Assembly (NCBI GenBank): GCA_018623195.1
Contig: JAAZVY010000014.1
Location: 1-35,114, forward strand
Direction: 5' to 3'
DNA length: 35,114 nt
Source of the DNA: Flavobacteriaceae bacterium
GTDB lineage: Bacteria > Bacteroidota > Bacteroidia > Flavobacteriales > Flavobacteriaceae
In this document: piece after piece, positions 23,020-32,881 of the stretch
Numbering within the stretch: position 1 is the stretch's first letter
How the letters are laid out: the number at the start of each line of letters is the position of its first letter
Notes under the pieces: generated by a model
Seen by the model: only the letters and a program-made list of their open reading frames with translations
Databases searched by the model: none
What the model was told of the DNA's origin: nothing
Program-made: the position numbers and the translations under genes

Positions 23020-23042
23020 CAGAATTATCTAAGAGGTTGTCC

Positions 23043-23050
23043 TACCTTTG
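23043..23050 (+). promoter_or_regulatory. -7 promoter box of asd
   Basis: TACCTTTG, a perfect TAnnTTTG match, ending 20 bp before the ATG at 23071. It lies inside the upstream open frame, which supports the shorter protein start. A TTTG lies 27 bp upstream, further away than usual. Confidence 0.55.
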
Positions 23051-23070
23051 CGGCTCAAATTGAAACACTC

Positions 23071-24063
23071 ATGAAAATAGCTGTTGTTGGGGCTACTGGC
23101 CTTGTTGGAACCGTAATGCTTCAAGTACTTGAAGAGCGCAATTTCCCGATTGATGAATTACTTCTAGTCGCTTCAGAGCGGTCAGTAGGGAAAACCCTCA
23201 ATTTCAAGGGTGAAGATATTACCGTAATCGGGCTTGAAGAGGCTGTAGACAGACGTCCTGATATTGCTTTGTTTTCAGCAGGAGGAAGCACCTCTCTAGA
23301 ATGGGCACCTAAGTTTGCAGCTGTTGGAACACGAGTGATTGATAACTCGTCTGCATGGAGAATGAATCCAAATAACAAGCTGGTGGTTCCTGAAATTAAT
23401 GCAGCAGAGCTTACTGCTGAGGACTATGTTATTGCGAATCCAAACTGTTCTACGATTCAAATGGTGCTTGCCCTAGCACCTCTTCACAAAGCCTATGGAA
23501 TCAACCGAGTAGTTGTTTCTACATATCAGTCGGTTTCTGGGACTGGTGTTGCAGCTGTGAGTCAGTTAGAAAATGAAGAAAAAGGGATTGAGGGGGATCG
23601 TGCCTATCCGCATCCGATTTACAGAAATGCCCTGCCCCACTGTGATGTTTTTCAAGACAATGGATTTACCAAAGAGGAGATGAAACTCATGACCGAACCT
23701 CTTAAAATCCTTTCTGACGATTCGTTGAAAATAACTGCAACCGCTGTTAGAATTCCTACTGCTGGAGGGCATTCTGAATCAGTAAATATTCGTTTTAACA
23801 AGGATTTTGAACTCGAAGAGGTCTACCGCTTACTTCGCGAAACTCCAGGTATTGTTATCGAAGATTCGCCTGAGAATAACGAATATCCTATGCCGTACAA
23901 AGCGCACGGTAAAGACGAAGTTTTTGTGGGACGTATTAGACGAGATCCTTCTGAAGCCAATAGTCTAAATCTGTGGATTGTAGCTGACAATCTTCGTAAA
24001 GGCGCTGCGACCAACGCCATTCAAATCGCAGAATATTTAGCGAGCTCTGGCTTAGTTTCTTAA
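23071..24063 (+). CDS. asd: Aspartate-semialdehyde dehydrogenase
   Basis: 330 residues. Reduces aspartyl phosphate to the semialdehyde that feeds diaminopimelate, lysine, threonine and methionine. The NADP motif VVGATGLVG opens the protein, the catalytic Cys126 is in NPNCSTIQM and the acid/base His233 in AGGHSESVN. The frame is open upstream to an ATG at 22963, but those 36 residues have no family counterpart, overlap alr and contain the promoter box. It follows alr, so two suppliers of peptidoglycan precursors are adjacent. Confidence 0.95.
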   Translation: MKIAVVGATGLVGTVMLQVLEERNFPIDELLLVASERSVGKTLNFKGEDITVIGLEEAVDRRPDIALFSAGGSTSLEWAPKFAAVGTRVIDNSSAWRMNPNNKLVVPEINAAELTAEDYVIANPNCSTIQMVLALAPLHKAYGINRVVVSTYQSVSGTGVAAVSQLENEEKGIEGDRAYPHPIYRNALPHCDVFQDNGFTKEEMKLMTEPLKILSDDSLKITATAVRIPTAGGHSESVNIRFNKDFELEEVYRLLRETPGIVIEDSPENNEYPMPYKAHGKDEVFVGRIRRDPSEANSLNLWIVADNLRKGAATNAIQIAEYLASSGLVS

Positions 24064-24076
24064 TTCGGGTCTTCTT

Positions 24077-24084
24077 TAATTTTG
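24077..24084 (+). promoter_or_regulatory. -7 promoter box of the prolyl oligopeptidase gene
   Basis: TAATTTTG, a perfect TAnnTTTG match, 28 bp before the ATG at 24113. No good -33 element at the usual spacing. Confidence 0.45.
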
Positions 24085-24112
24085 TAATTTTTGGGTCTAA
24101 ATCTAGACTCAG

Positions 24113-26284
24113 ATGAAACAAAATTATCTAGGAATTACCGCGCTTGCGACTGTGGCTATTTTGAGCAGTTGTCAGCAAAAAGAAACAACTATGACTCTTA
24201 CCTATCCTGAAACTAAAAAAGAAGTTGTTCGAGACACTTTCTTCGAACAAGTTGTAGAGGACCCCTATCGATGGCTCGAAGATGATCGGTCAGAGGAGAC
24301 TGCCGATTGGGTAAAACGTCAAAACGAGGTGACTTTTGGGTATCTAGATCAAATTCCCTACCGTAAAGATTTAAAAGATCGCCTGACAAAAATCTGGAAC
24401 TACGAAAAGGTAGGAACCCCTTTTACTGAAGGTGATTACACCTATTTCTACAAGAACGATGGGCTTCAAAATCAGTCGGTTTTATATCGAAAAAAGGGGG
24501 CGGATAGCGAAGCTGAGATCTTTTTAGATCCGAACACCTTTTCTGAAGACGGAACGGTTTCACTCGCTGGGCTAAGCTTTACCAAAGATGGAAGCCTTGT
24601 CGCCTATAGTATTTCAGAGGGTGGAAGTGATTGGAGAAAAATCATCGTCATCGAAACTGAAAATAAAACTCAGGTTGGAGACACCATTGTAGATGTTAAA
24701 TTCAGTGGCATTTCATGGAAAAAAAGCGAAGGGTTCTACTACTCTAGCTACGATAAGCCAGACGGTAGTGAATTGTCTGCGAAGACCGATCAGCACAAGC
24801 TGTACTATCATAAACTAGGTACTCCACAGAGTCAGGACCAACTAGTATTTGGCGGAAAAGAGAGCGAAAAGCATCGATACATCGGTGGCTCTGTTTCTGA
24901 TGATGGGAATTTTCTATTCATTTCTGCATCAAATACCACCTCAGGAAACAAACTTTTTATTCAAGATCTAAGAGTACCTAACGGGGCTATAGAAACCATT
25001 CTTGGTCATGAAAATTCAGACACCTACCCTATTGACAATGTTGGAGATCGCCTAGTGATGACTACCGATTTAGGGGCGCCGAATCGAAAGGTGGTGACAG
25101 CTACTTATCCGAACCTTTCTCCTGAAAGCTGGACAGACCTCATCCCCGAAACCGAAAATGTTCTTAGCGTTAACACCGGAGGGGGCTATCTTTTTGCAGA
25201 GTATATGGTTGACGCATTATCTAAGGCGTATCAATACGACTATAACGGGAAATTGGTCAGAGAAGTTGCCCTTCCCGGCCTGGGAAGTGTTGGTGGACTA
25301 GGAGGAAAAAAGGACGCTAAAACCATCTACTATTCCTTCACTAACTACAACACCCCTTCTAGTAGTTACACCTATAATGTAGAAGACGGAACTTCTGAGC
25401 TGTATTGGAGTCCTGATATTGACTTCGACCCAGATCAGTATATCTCTGAACAAGTGTTCTATACCTCTAAAGACGGTACTAAAGTACCCATGATGATCAC
25501 TTATAAAAAGGGGCTAATTAAAGACGGTAAAAACCCAACCCTTCTGTATGGATACGGAGGGTTCAACATCAGCTTAACCCCATCATTTAGCACGGCAAAC
25601 GCTATTTGGATGGAGCTTGGCGGAGTTTACGCCGTTCCTAATCTTAGAGGTGGTGGCGAATACGGAAAAGAATGGCACAAAGCAGGGACTCAACTAGAGA
25701 AGCAAAATGTCTTTGATGATTTTATCGCCGCTGGCGAATACCTGATTGAAAGCGGATACACCTCGAGTGACTTCTTGGCCATTAGAGGAGGTTCTAACGG
25801 AGGATTACTTGTCGGAGCAACTCTAACACAACGACCTGATCTAATGAAGGTTGCACTACCAGCTGTTGGCGTTCTTGACATGCTACGCTATCACACCTTT
25901 ACTGCTGGAGCAGGATGGGCTTATGATTATGGTACTGCAGAAGACTCCAAAGAAATGTTCGATTACCTGAAAGGGTACTCGCCTGTACATAATGTAAAAG
26001 AAGGGGTTCAATATCCGGCAACTCTAGTTACCACTGGTGACCATGATGACCGTGTGGTTCCTGCGCATAGCTTCAAATTTGCGGCAGAGCTGCAGGACAA
26101 GCAATCAGGAGCACTACCTACCTTGATCCGCATTGAAACCGATGCGGGACACGGAGCAGGAACTCCAGTGAGTAAGACCATCGACCAATATGCCGACATC
26201 TTTGGATTTACCCTTTACAATATGGGTTTTGAAAGCCTTCCTAGTCCTAGAATCAGGAACGAAAACGAGAATAATTTGAAGTGA
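24113..26284 (+). CDS. Prolyl oligopeptidase (S9A) lipoprotein
   Basis: 723 residues. Residues 1-20 are a lipoprotein signal ending in the lipobox LSSC|QQ, so the enzyme is tethered to a membrane and faces the periplasm or the outside. A seven-bladed propeller (about 80-440) is followed by an alpha/beta-hydrolase domain. The catalytic Ser561 is in [11 protein letters not shown], the Asp in GDHDDRVVP (645/646) and His680 in DAGHGAGTP, all at the spacing of family S9[11 protein letters not shown] is the typical N-terminal signature. It cleaves short peptides after proline. It follows asd with its own promoter box and converges with the PBP1A gene, 15 bp between stops. Confidence 0.94.
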   Translation: MKQNYLGITALATVAILSSCQQKETTMTLTYPETKKEVVRDTFFEQVVEDPYRWLEDDRSEETADWVKRQNEVTFGYLDQIPYRKDLKDRLTKIWNYEKVGTPFTEGDYTYFYKNDGLQNQSVLYRKKGADSEAEIFLDPNTFSEDGTVSLAGLSFTKDGSLVAYSISEGGSDWRKIIVIETENKTQVGDTIVDVKFSGISWKKSEGFYYSSYDKPDGSELSAKTDQHKLYYHKLGTPQSQDQLVFGGKESEKHRYIGGSVSDDGNFLFISASNTTSGNKLFIQDLRVPNGAIETILGHENSDTYPIDNVGDRLVMTTDLGAPNRKVVTATYPNLSPESWTDLIPETENVLSVNTGGGYLFAEYMVDALSKAYQYDYNGKLVREVALPGLGSVGGLGGKKDAKTIYYSFTNYNTPSSSYTYNVEDGTSELYWSPDIDFDPDQYISEQVFYTSKDGTKVPMMITYKKGLIKDGKNPTLLYGYGGFNISLTPSFSTANAIWMELGGVYAVPNLRGGGEYGKEWHKAGTQLEKQNVFDDFIAAGEYLIESGYTSSDFLAIRGGSNGGLLVGATLTQRPDLMKVALPAVGVLDMLRYHTFTAGAGWAYDYGTAEDSKEMFDYLKGYSPVHNVKEGVQYPATLVTTGDHDDRVVPAHSFKFAAELQDKQSGALPTLIRIETDAGHGAGTPVSKTIDQYADIFGFTLYNMGFESLPSPRIRNENENNLK

Positions 26285-26299
26285 TAAAGTAGTGAGGGT

Positions 26300-28591
26300 C
26301 TAGAAGTCGAATTCTTCTAGATCTTCAGACTTTTCTTCACGAATCACCTGATTCGCTTCGTTGCATAGAAGATTGATGCTTATCTGATCGGGTCTTATAA
26401 AATCTTCAGAAGAAACTCCGATCGAATCGTTATAACTTTCTCGCATATAATTGGCCCATACGGGAAGAGCCATGGTGGCTCCTTGTCCGTAAGTTATGTT
26501 GTCAAAGTGAACGGCGCGGTCTTCGGCTCCTACCCAAACCCCGGTAGCAAGGTTGGGAACCATTCCCATGAACCATCCGTCAGATTGATTTTGGGTCGTT
26601 CCTGTCTTTCCTGCAATCGGATTTTTAAATTCATAAGGATATCCCGTAACGGCCTCCTGATAAGCCGGGTTGTCAATCATCCAATTATGTCTTAATCGAA
26701 CTCCTGACCCTGCTTCAGTAACCCCTTTTAAAAGGCTGATCATCGTGTAGGCAATTTCTTTATTGAAAACGTCTCTAGTTTGAGGAATCGCTTCATAAAT
26801 AACATTGCCTGATTCGTCCTCAATTCGAGTGACAAAGGTTGGAGTCGTATGAACGCCCTGATTCGCAAAAGTGCTGTAAGCCGAAACCAGATCGAAAACT
26901 TTAATATCCGGTGTTCCTAATGCAATCGCCGGTACCGCGGGTATTCTACTTTCAATTCCTAGTCGTTCAGCTACTGATACCACTGAAGCTGGGCCTACCT
27001 TGTCAATGAGCTGTGCGGTAACGGTATTAATACTGTTGGCTAGTGCGTGTTTTAGGGTGATTGACTCACCTGAGTACTTTCCGCCAGAATTTTTTGGACA
27101 CCAAGCCTCAATATTTCCATGTCTTCCTGCGCTAACACAATACGGAACATCCGGTAGTCGATCACACGGTGACATTCGTAACTGGTCGATAGCTGCTGCG
27201 TAAACAAAAGGCTTGAAAGTAGATCCCACTTGACGGGCGCCTTGAACGACATTGTCATATTGAAAATGCTTGTAGTCAGCGCCGCCAACCCACGCCTTGA
27301 TGTGTCCCGTCTGCGGCTCGATACTCATCAGTGCTCCTCGAAGATGAGATTTGTAATAAAGGATCGAATCATAAGGGGTCATCACGGTGTCGCGTTCCTT
27401 GCTCGGAGCCTTCCAATCAAAGACCGTCATCTCGGTAGGGATATAAAAACTGGCCTTAATAAGGGTGTCTGACTTACCTTGCGCGCGGAGTGATCTCCAG
27501 CGATCACTGTTTCGCATGGCGCGATCAACAATACTTTCAACCTGCTCCAATTCTAGGTCGATAAATGGTGCTGTTGGGTTACTATCCTGTTTTTGCTGTC
27601 TGAAAAAAGCGGCTTGCAAATTAGAAAGGTGGCTTTCCATTGCGTCTTCAGCATTCTGCTGTAACCTACTGTCTATGGTGGTGTAGACACGTAAGCCGTC
27701 TCGGTAAATGTCGTAAGTCTCTCCTGTTGATTTCGGGTTTTCGCGCACCCAATTTTTTAGCCAAGACTGTAAATGCATTCTAAAATAAGTGGCCAAACCT
27801 TCGTTGTGAGAGTTTTCTGGAGTAAAACGAATATCAAGAGGCGTTTGTTGTAAGGAGTCACTTAACTTTTCTTCGAGGTAGCCATACTTGACCATCTGGT
27901 CTAAAACCGTATTGCGCCTAGAAGTAACTAATTCTGGTCTACGAACCGGATTGTAGAGGGAGGAGTTTTTCAGCATTCCAACGAGCATGGCACTCTCCTT
28001 AACCTCTAGCTCTTGAGGCGTCTTATTGAAATAGATTCGAGCAGCATTTTCAATTCCGTCTGCTAAATAATTAAAATCGTAATTGTTGAGATACATTTGA
28101 ATGATCTCCTCTTTGGTATAGTTGCGCTCTAAACGAACGGCAATCACCCACTCCTTAATTTTCTGTTGAAGGGCTTCTTTTAAATTTCTTGAACGAACAC
28201 CCACAAACAATTGTCGAGCAAGCTGCTGCGATATGGTAGAGGCTCCTCCTCGTTTACCAAGAAAGACCACTGCCCGGGCAAATCCTCGAAAATCAATTCC
28301 AGAGTGTTCGAAGAATCGTGCGTCTTCAGTGGCAACCAGCGCGTCAATAAGTGACTTTGGAAGTTCACTGTAATCTACAGGACTTCTATTGTCTGCCAAA
28401 TAAAACTTACCTAGTAATAGGCTATCTGAAGAATAGACATGAGTGGCGAGATTCGATTCTGGATTCTCTAATTGCTCAAAGGTGGGCATCTCCCCAAACT
28501 TACCCGTAGCTGCGCTGTGAAAAACAAAGTATATTCCAGCAACTCCGAAAACAAACAGAACCCAGAGAAGGACAATTATTCTTCGATACAT
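26300..28591 (-). CDS. Bifunctional penicillin-binding protein 1A (GT51 glycosyltransferase/transpeptidase)
   Basis: 763 residues. One N-terminal membrane segment (about 5-25) anchors it in the inner membrane. GT51 motifs ATEDARFFEHSGID (87-100) and GGASTISQQLARQLF (115-129) include the catalytic Glu89. The transpeptidase domain has the nucleophile Ser in STFKPF (about 457-462), the SIN triad element and KTGT (about 661-664). It builds and crosslinks peptidoglycan. The gene starts 3 bp after the ricT stop, so the two form a transcription unit. Confidence 0.95.
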   Translation of the reverse strand: MYRRIIVLLWVLFVFGVAGIYFVFHSAATGKFGEMPTFEQLENPESNLATHVYSSDSLLLGKFYLADNRSPVDYSELPKSLIDALVATEDARFFEHSGIDFRGFARAVVFLGKRGGASTISQQLARQLFVGVRSRNLKEALQQKIKEWVIAVRLERNYTKEEIIQMYLNNYDFNYLADGIENAARIYFNKTPQELEVKESAMLVGMLKNSSLYNPVRRPELVTSRRNTVLDQMVKYGYLEEKLSDSLQQTPLDIRFTPENSHNEGLATYFRMHLQSWLKNWVRENPKSTGETYDIYRDGLRVYTTIDSRLQQNAEDAMESHLSNLQAAFFRQQKQDSNPTAPFIDLELEQVESIVDRAMRNSDRWRSLRAQGKSDTLIKASFYIPTEMTVFDWKAPSKERDTVMTPYDSILYYKSHLRGALMSIEPQTGHIKAWVGGADYKHFQYDNVVQGARQVGSTFKPFVYAAAIDQLRMSPCDRLPDVPYCVSAGRHGNIEAWCPKNSGGKYSGESITLKHALANSINTVTAQLIDKVGPASVVSVAERLGIESRIPAVPAIALGTPDIKVFDLVSAYSTFANQGVHTTPTFVTRIEDESGNVIYEAIPQTRDVFNKEIAYTMISLLKGVTEAGSGVRLRHNWMIDNPAYQEAVTGYPYEFKNPIAGKTGTTQNQSDGWFMGMVPNLATGVWVGAEDRAVHFDNITYGQGATMALPVWANYMRESYNDSIGVSSEDFIRPDQISINLLCNEANQVIREEKSEDLEEFDF

Positions 28592-28594
28592 CGG

Positions 28595-29866
28595 TTAGTT
28601 ATTCTCGCGGTTTTTATTCTGATTCCTTCTTCGATTCTGTCCCGAATTTCTTCTAGGTTTCTTAGAGGAGGTCTTCTCCTTATTCGGATTGGCCGACTGC
28701 TTTGAAGCGCCAGAATCGTTCGTTGGCTTCGGCTTTCTGTTCTTGTTTCTTCGCTTATTTCTCCTTTTCGGTTGATCAAAACGAGTTAAACTATCCTCGG
28801 TCAGAGATTGGTCAGGGTCTGGCGCCATCTCATCAATGGTTTGCACCTCTATTTGATACGCCTCAAGAGAATCAATCTTCTTACCCTCTTTATTGATTGC
28901 CAATATTTCATTCACCCGATCTTTGTCAAGGGTGTGCCAATTGGTGGCATCGTTCTTATAGGTAAACCATAGGAGGCCCTTGAAAATGTCAACCTTCTGA
29001 CAAAACGCGACGCCCTTTTCAGTTTGCAACTTACAATCAGTAGGTGGAAATCCTTTAAGTGCATCGAGATAGGTATCTAACTCAAAATTGAGGCAGCATT
29101 TCAGTTTTCCACATTGACCCGCTAGTTTTTGCGGATTCAAAGCAAGTTGCTGATAACGCGCTGCAGAAGTACTCACCGCTCTAAAATCAGAGAGCCAAGT
29201 TGAACAACAAAGTTCTCGGCCGCAAGAACCAATACCTCCTAATCTTTGGGCTTCTTGACGATAGCCGATCTGACGCATTTCTATTCTTAGACCAAAAGCA
29301 CGAGCCATATCCTTTATTAACTGACGAAAATCTACTCTAGCCTCGGCCGTATAATAGAAGGTAGCCTTTGAACCGTCTCCCTGAAGTTCTACATCTGAGA
29401 TCTTCATTTCGAGATTTAAAGAAATAGCAATTTCTCTCGCTCGCTTTTGAATTTCATCTTCACGCTCTCTAGCCTGATGCCAAACCTCAATGTCTCTTTG
29501 AGACGCCTTGCGATAGATCTTACCTAAGGTCGGTTCATCTACTGCAACACCCTTGCGCTTCATCTGAACTTTAACCAGTTCCCCGGTGAGAGTTACAATT
29601 CCAACGTCATGACCCGAAGCAGCCTCAGTGGCCACCACGTCGCCCATGAGAATCGGAAGCTTATCGGTATTTTTGAAGAATTCTTTTCGGCTGTTTTTAA
29701 ATCGAACCTCAACGATGTCAAAACGCTCCTGACCTGCAGGCAAAGACATGTTCTCTAGCCAATCAAAAACGGTAAGTTTATTACAGCCATCTGTTCCGCA
29801 AGTACCATTGTTCTTGCAGCCCCTAACTTTACCATCCTTACTTGTTGAACACGATGCGCACGACAT
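28595..29866 (-). CDS. ricT: RicT-like PSP1 domain protein with N-terminal Cys cluster and basic tail
   Basis: 423 residues. The central PSP1 domain carries six cysteines in two groups: Cys215/220/221 in GSCGRELCC and Cys252/257/258 in QCGKLKCC. In Bacillus the same pattern helps hold Fe-S clusters in the RicAFT complex that affects RNA processing. The N-terminus adds five more (Cys3, 6, 17, 23, 28). The last ~70 residues are Lys/Arg/Asn-rich, likely disordered and possibly RNA-binding. No RicA or RicF partner is visible here. In flavobacteria I recall gldH lying between ricT and the PBP gene; here only 3 bp separate them. Confidence 0.87.
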   Translation of the reverse strand: MSCASCSTSKDGKVRGCKNNGTCGTDGCNKLTVFDWLENMSLPAGQERFDIVEVRFKNSRKEFFKNTDKLPILMGDVVATEAASGHDVGIVTLTGELVKVQMKRKGVAVDEPTLGKIYRKASQRDIEVWHQAREREDEIQKRAREIAISLNLEMKISDVELQGDGSKATFYYTAEARVDFRQLIKDMARAFGLRIEMRQIGYRQEAQRLGGIGSCGRELCCSTWLSDFRAVSTSAARYQQLALNPQKLAGQCGKLKCCLNFELDTYLDALKGFPPTDCKLQTEKGVAFCQKVDIFKGLLWFTYKNDATNWHTLDKDRVNEILAINKEGKKIDSLEAYQIEVQTIDEMAPDPDQSLTEDSLTRFDQPKRRNKRRNKNRKPKPTNDSGASKQSANPNKEKTSSKKPRRNSGQNRRRNQNKNRENN

Positions 29867-29883
29867 AATTCGAAAATGAACCT

Positions 29884-29914
29884 TAAAGGTACAACAAAGG
29901 AAAACCGGCTACAA
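29884..29914 (-). promoter_or_regulatory. Promoter of the ricT-PBP1A unit
   Basis: On the minus strand TTG (29912-29914), a 20-bp spacer, then TACCTTTA (29884-29891): a -7 box with one mismatch, 17 bp before the ATG at 29866. Confidence 0.5.
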
Positions 29915-30946
29915 CTAAGCCTTGTATTTAAGCTTAGGGGATCGCCCTTTTTTAAAGATTTTGTTGCTTACTGTTTTTCCCTTTCGAAGCGCTTTTTGCT
30001 CCTCTTCAGGCAATGCGACAATATCCATGCATTCTTCACTACAACAATGATTCATCTTAGAAGCACAGCTCTCACACTGGATGAAAAGTAAATGACACCC
30101 TGAATTCGCACAGTTTACGTGAGTGTCACAAGGAGAACCACACTGGTGACAAACAGCAATTACATCTTCAGAAATGCATTCGGCACGACGTTCGTCGAAA
30201 ACAAAGTTCTTGCCTAAGAATTTATTCTCTAATCCTTGGGCTCTAACCTGTCGAGTATACTCAATAATTCCACCTTCAAGTTGGTATACCTGTTTAAAAC
30301 CTTTGTGCTTGTAATAAGCACTGGCCTTTTCACAACGAATACCACCGGTGCAATACATCACCAATTTTTTAGACTCTTTATGGTCTCTAAGTTGTTCTTC
30401 AATAAGATCTAGAGAATCTCTAAAGGTGTCTACATCAGGACAAACCGCATTTTTGAAATGTCCGATTTCACTTTCATAGTGATTACGCATATCAACCAGC
30501 ACGGTATCTGGATCTTCGATAAGTTCATTGAATTTCTCAGCTCCGACATGAACACCCTTGTCAGTAACATCAAAAGACCCGTCATCTAATCCGTCAGCCA
30601 CAATTTTATGTCGAACCTTAACCTTAAGTTTCAAGAACGACATGTTGTCTTGCTCAATAGCGATGTTTAATCTTACATTTTCTAGAAAAGAAATGCTATC
30701 TAAGTGCTTTTTGAAAGCTTCAAAATTAGGCGCAGGAACAGAAAGTTGTGCGTTAATTCCTTCTTTAGCCACATAAATTCTACCCAGAACGTCTAAGTCA
30801 TTCCAGGCTATAAATAAATGATTACGAACAAGTTGAGGGTTCTTGAGGTGTGCGTATTTATAGAACGAGATCGTAAGCCGGTCAACACCAGCTTGCTCAA
30901 TTAGAACAGCTCGCTCCTTCGCACTTAAGGTATTGTACAGTTGCAT
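29915..30946 (-). CDS. trhO: tRNA uridine(34) hydroxylase TrhO (rhodanese-like, YceA family)
   Basis: 343 residues. Oxygen-dependent hydroxylation of uridine 34 in tRNA, a wobble-base modification. Order: an N-terminal UPF0176 domain (GRIYVAKEGINAQLSV), then a rhodanese domain with the active-site loop YCTGGIRCEKA (Cys199), then a Cys-rich C-terminus (CHQCGSPCDTHVNCAN...CESCASKMNHCCSEEC) with several CxxC pairs that likely bind zinc. Sequence order and loop match TrhO rather than simple sulfurtransferases. It is divergent from recA, with a perfect -7 box at 30990-30997. Confidence 0.94.
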   Translation of the reverse strand: MQLYNTLSAKERAVLIEQAGVDRLTISFYKYAHLKNPQLVRNHLFIAWNDLDVLGRIYVAKEGINAQLSVPAPNFEAFKKHLDSISFLENVRLNIAIEQDNMSFLKLKVKVRHKIVADGLDDGSFDVTDKGVHVGAEKFNELIEDPDTVLVDMRNHYESEIGHFKNAVCPDVDTFRDSLDLIEEQLRDHKESKKLVMYCTGGIRCEKASAYYKHKGFKQVYQLEGGIIEYTRQVRAQGLENKFLGKNFVFDERRAECISEDVIAVCHQCGSPCDTHVNCANSGCHLLFIQCESCASKMNHCCSEECMDIVALPEEEQKALRKGKTVSNKIFKKGRSPKLKYKA

Positions 30947-30989
30947 GCTATACGATGTTTTAAGTTAGAAAGATTCGATAAAAGTTGAA

Positions 30990-30997
30990 CAAAAGTA
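30990..30997 (-). promoter_or_regulatory. -7 promoter box of trhO
   Basis: TACTTTTG on the minus strand, a perfect TAnnTTTG match, 43 bp before the ATG at 30946. Confidence 0.45.
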
Positions 30998-31048
30998 CAT
31001 TTTTTCAACAATTTCATTCTTCTGCAACATTGATGCATTGGAATGCTT

Positions 31049-31056
31049 TAAATTTG
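31049..31056 (+). promoter_or_regulatory. -7 promoter box of recA
   Basis: TAAATTTG, a perfect TAnnTTTG match, with TTG (31030-31032) 16 bp upstream, ending 22 bp before the ATG at 31079. No recognisable LexA-type operator was found beside it. Confidence 0.55.
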
Positions 31057-31078
31057 GAAATAGTCCAAATGTATAGAT

Positions 31079-32086
31079 ATGAGCAAAGAACAAGAAGCTA
31101 AGCTAAAAGCACTTCAACTTACCCTAGACAAATTAGATAAAACCTACGGTAAAGGTGCGGTTATGAAAATGGGAGACTCGGTAGTACAAGAGGTCGAAGT
31201 TATTTCTTCGGGTTCTATCGGTCTAAACGCCGCTCTTGGCGTTGGGGGGTTTCCGAAAGGTAGAATTATAGAAATCTACGGGCCTGAATCTTCGGGTAAA
31301 ACCACTCTTACCCTACATGCGATTGCTGAAGCTCAAAAAGCAGGAGGTATCGCGGCGTTTGTTGATGCAGAACACGCTTTCGATCGTTTCTATGCGGCAA
31401 AACTAGGTGTAGATATAGACAATCTCATTATTTCACAGCCCGATCACGGTGAACAAGCACTTGAGATTGCGGATAATCTTATCCGATCAGGGGCTATCGA
31501 TATTATTATTATCGACTCTGTAGCTGCATTAACGCCTAAGAGTGAGATTGAAGGAGAAATGGGTGATTCTAAAATGGGATTACACGCTCGACTCATGTCT
31601 CAAGCACTTAGAAAACTTACCTCAACCATTTCAAAAACCAATTGTACCGTGATTTTCATTAACCAATTACGCGAAAAGATTGGTGTAATGTTTGGTAACC
31701 CAGAAACTACAACAGGGGGTAATGCTCTTAAATTCTACGCCTCTGTTCGACTAGACATCCGCCGTTCAAGTCAAATCAAAGATGGTGACTCTAATGTAAT
31801 GGGTAATAAAACCAAGGTTAAGGTGGTTAAAAATAAAGTTGCTCCTCCTTTTAAAACTGCTGAGTTCGATATCATGTATGGTGAAGGAATTTCAAAGGTG
31901 GGTGAAATTATCGACTTGGGGGTTGCCTATGAAATTGTTAAAAAGAGCGGGTCTTGGTTCAGCTATGAAGACAGCAAATTAGGTCAGGGTAGAGATGCAG
32001 TTAAGGCGCTACTTTTAGATAATCCAGATCTATCTGAGGAAATTGAAAACAAAATTTACGAGGCTCTTAACCACGTGAATTCATAA
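31079..32086 (+). CDS. recA: Recombinase RecA
   Basis: 335 residues. ATP-dependent strand exchange and SOS co-protease. Walker A GPESSGKT (68-75), Walker [11 protein letters not shown], the L2 loop region [30 protein letters not shown] and the C-terminal domain are all intact. The acidic tail of E. coli RecA is nearly absent (it ends EALNHVNS), as in many Bacteroidota. The coding end overlaps plsC on the other strand by 20 bp. Confidence 0.98.
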   Translation: MSKEQEAKLKALQLTLDKLDKTYGKGAVMKMGDSVVQEVEVISSGSIGLNAALGVGGFPKGRIIEIYGPESSGKTTLTLHAIAEAQKAGGIAAFVDAEHAFDRFYAAKLGVDIDNLIISQPDHGEQALEIADNLIRSGAIDIIIIDSVAALTPKSEIEGEMGDSKMGLHARLMSQALRKLTSTISKTNCTVIFINQLREKIGVMFGNPETTTGGNALKFYASVRLDIRRSSQIKDGDSNVMGNKTKVKVVKNKVAPPFKTAEFDIMYGEGISKVGEIIDLGVAYEIVKKSGSWFSYEDSKLGQGRDAVKALLLDNPDLSEEIENKIYEALNHVNS

Positions 32087-32825
32087 CTGGCTCATTAGTC
32101 AGCTCTTCAATAAAAAGAGCTCTTACGTCTTCTCGAAACTTTTCGAGTTCGTCTTTAGAATAAGTGCCCGCCTTAATGGTGGGCATTATTTTATACCTCA
32201 GTATCCCCGGCCCGCCGTGATAGAGATCCCAGTTGATTCGCTTCTTACAATCGTAATTGATAATCGGTACAATGGGCAAATCATGAGTTAGGGACATTGA
32301 AAACGCGCCATTCTTAAAACGATCAAGCATCACAGACGAGTCAGGAACTCCCCCTTCAGGATAAATAGCAATTGACGCTCCATTCTTAACTCGTTCTTGC
32401 ACGCTCTGATAGACTTGCTTTCTGCTCTCCTTATTCGACCGGTCAACCATGATTACAGCGCGTTTATAAAAAAACCCAAAAATCCAGATCCTCTGCAGCT
32501 CGGCCTTGCCGACAAAAACAACGGGCTTTTTACATATTCTCAGCATCAACATCACATCGAGCATACTTGTGTGGTTCATTACCATAATAGCAGGAGTATT
32601 TGGTATTTTTTCAGAACCTCTCACTTTTCTAATCGGCGTTCCCATCATAAGAAGAATAAATGGAGCCCATATTGATCGAGCGCACCAGTAAACTAAAGGG
32701 TAGGTTTTTCTAGAACTAACCCCTATCAGTAGAATAGGAGAAAAAACGAGCACCGGTAGAGCCGTTACCACATAAAACCACACCTTGTAAATGATGTAGC
32801 CTGAATTTTTGATGAATCTCAACAC
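32067..32825 (-). CDS. 1-acyl-sn-glycerol-3-phosphate acyltransferase (PlsC family)
   Basis: About 252 residues from the chosen start. Transfers an acyl chain to lysophosphatidic acid in phospholipid synthesis, at the inner membrane. The hydrophobic N-terminus ([19 protein letters not shown]) is a membrane anchor. The catalytic HX4D motif is NHTSMLD and the glycerol-phosphate site is YPEGGVPDS. The frame is open up to a GTG at 32888, but that would overlap the start of trpS on the other strand; the GTG at 32825 (or TTG at 32822) lies after a near-match -7 box (TACTTTCG) and avoids this. No ATG is available near the start, so the exact N-terminus is uncertain. It overlaps the end of recA by 20 bp. 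Confidence 0.85.
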   Translation of the reverse strand: MLRFIKNSGYIIYKVWFYVVTALPVLVFSPILLIGVSSRKTYPLVYWCARSIWAPFILLMMGTPIRKVRGSEKIPNTPAIMVMNHTSMLDVMLMLRICKKPVVFVGKAELQRIWIFGFFYKRAVIMVDRSNKESRKQVYQSVQERVKNGASIAIYPEGGVPDSSVMLDRFKNGAFSMSLTHDLPIVPIINYDCKKRINWDLYHGGPGILRYKIMPTIKAGTYSKDELEKFREDVRALFIEELTNEPVMNSRG

Positions 32826-32881
32826 GGATTCGAAAGTATAACTTTTTAAATTTTTGTAACTATGTAACCTAAATTTTGCAG

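Noticed and set aside
22963-23070. 36-codon N-terminal extension of asd
   Set aside because: It overlaps alr, contains the promoter box, and family proteins start at MKIAVVGATG.
27052-27288. Minus-strand frame inside the PBP1A gene
   Set aside because: An out-of-frame shadow of a full-length conserved gene; no start or context support.
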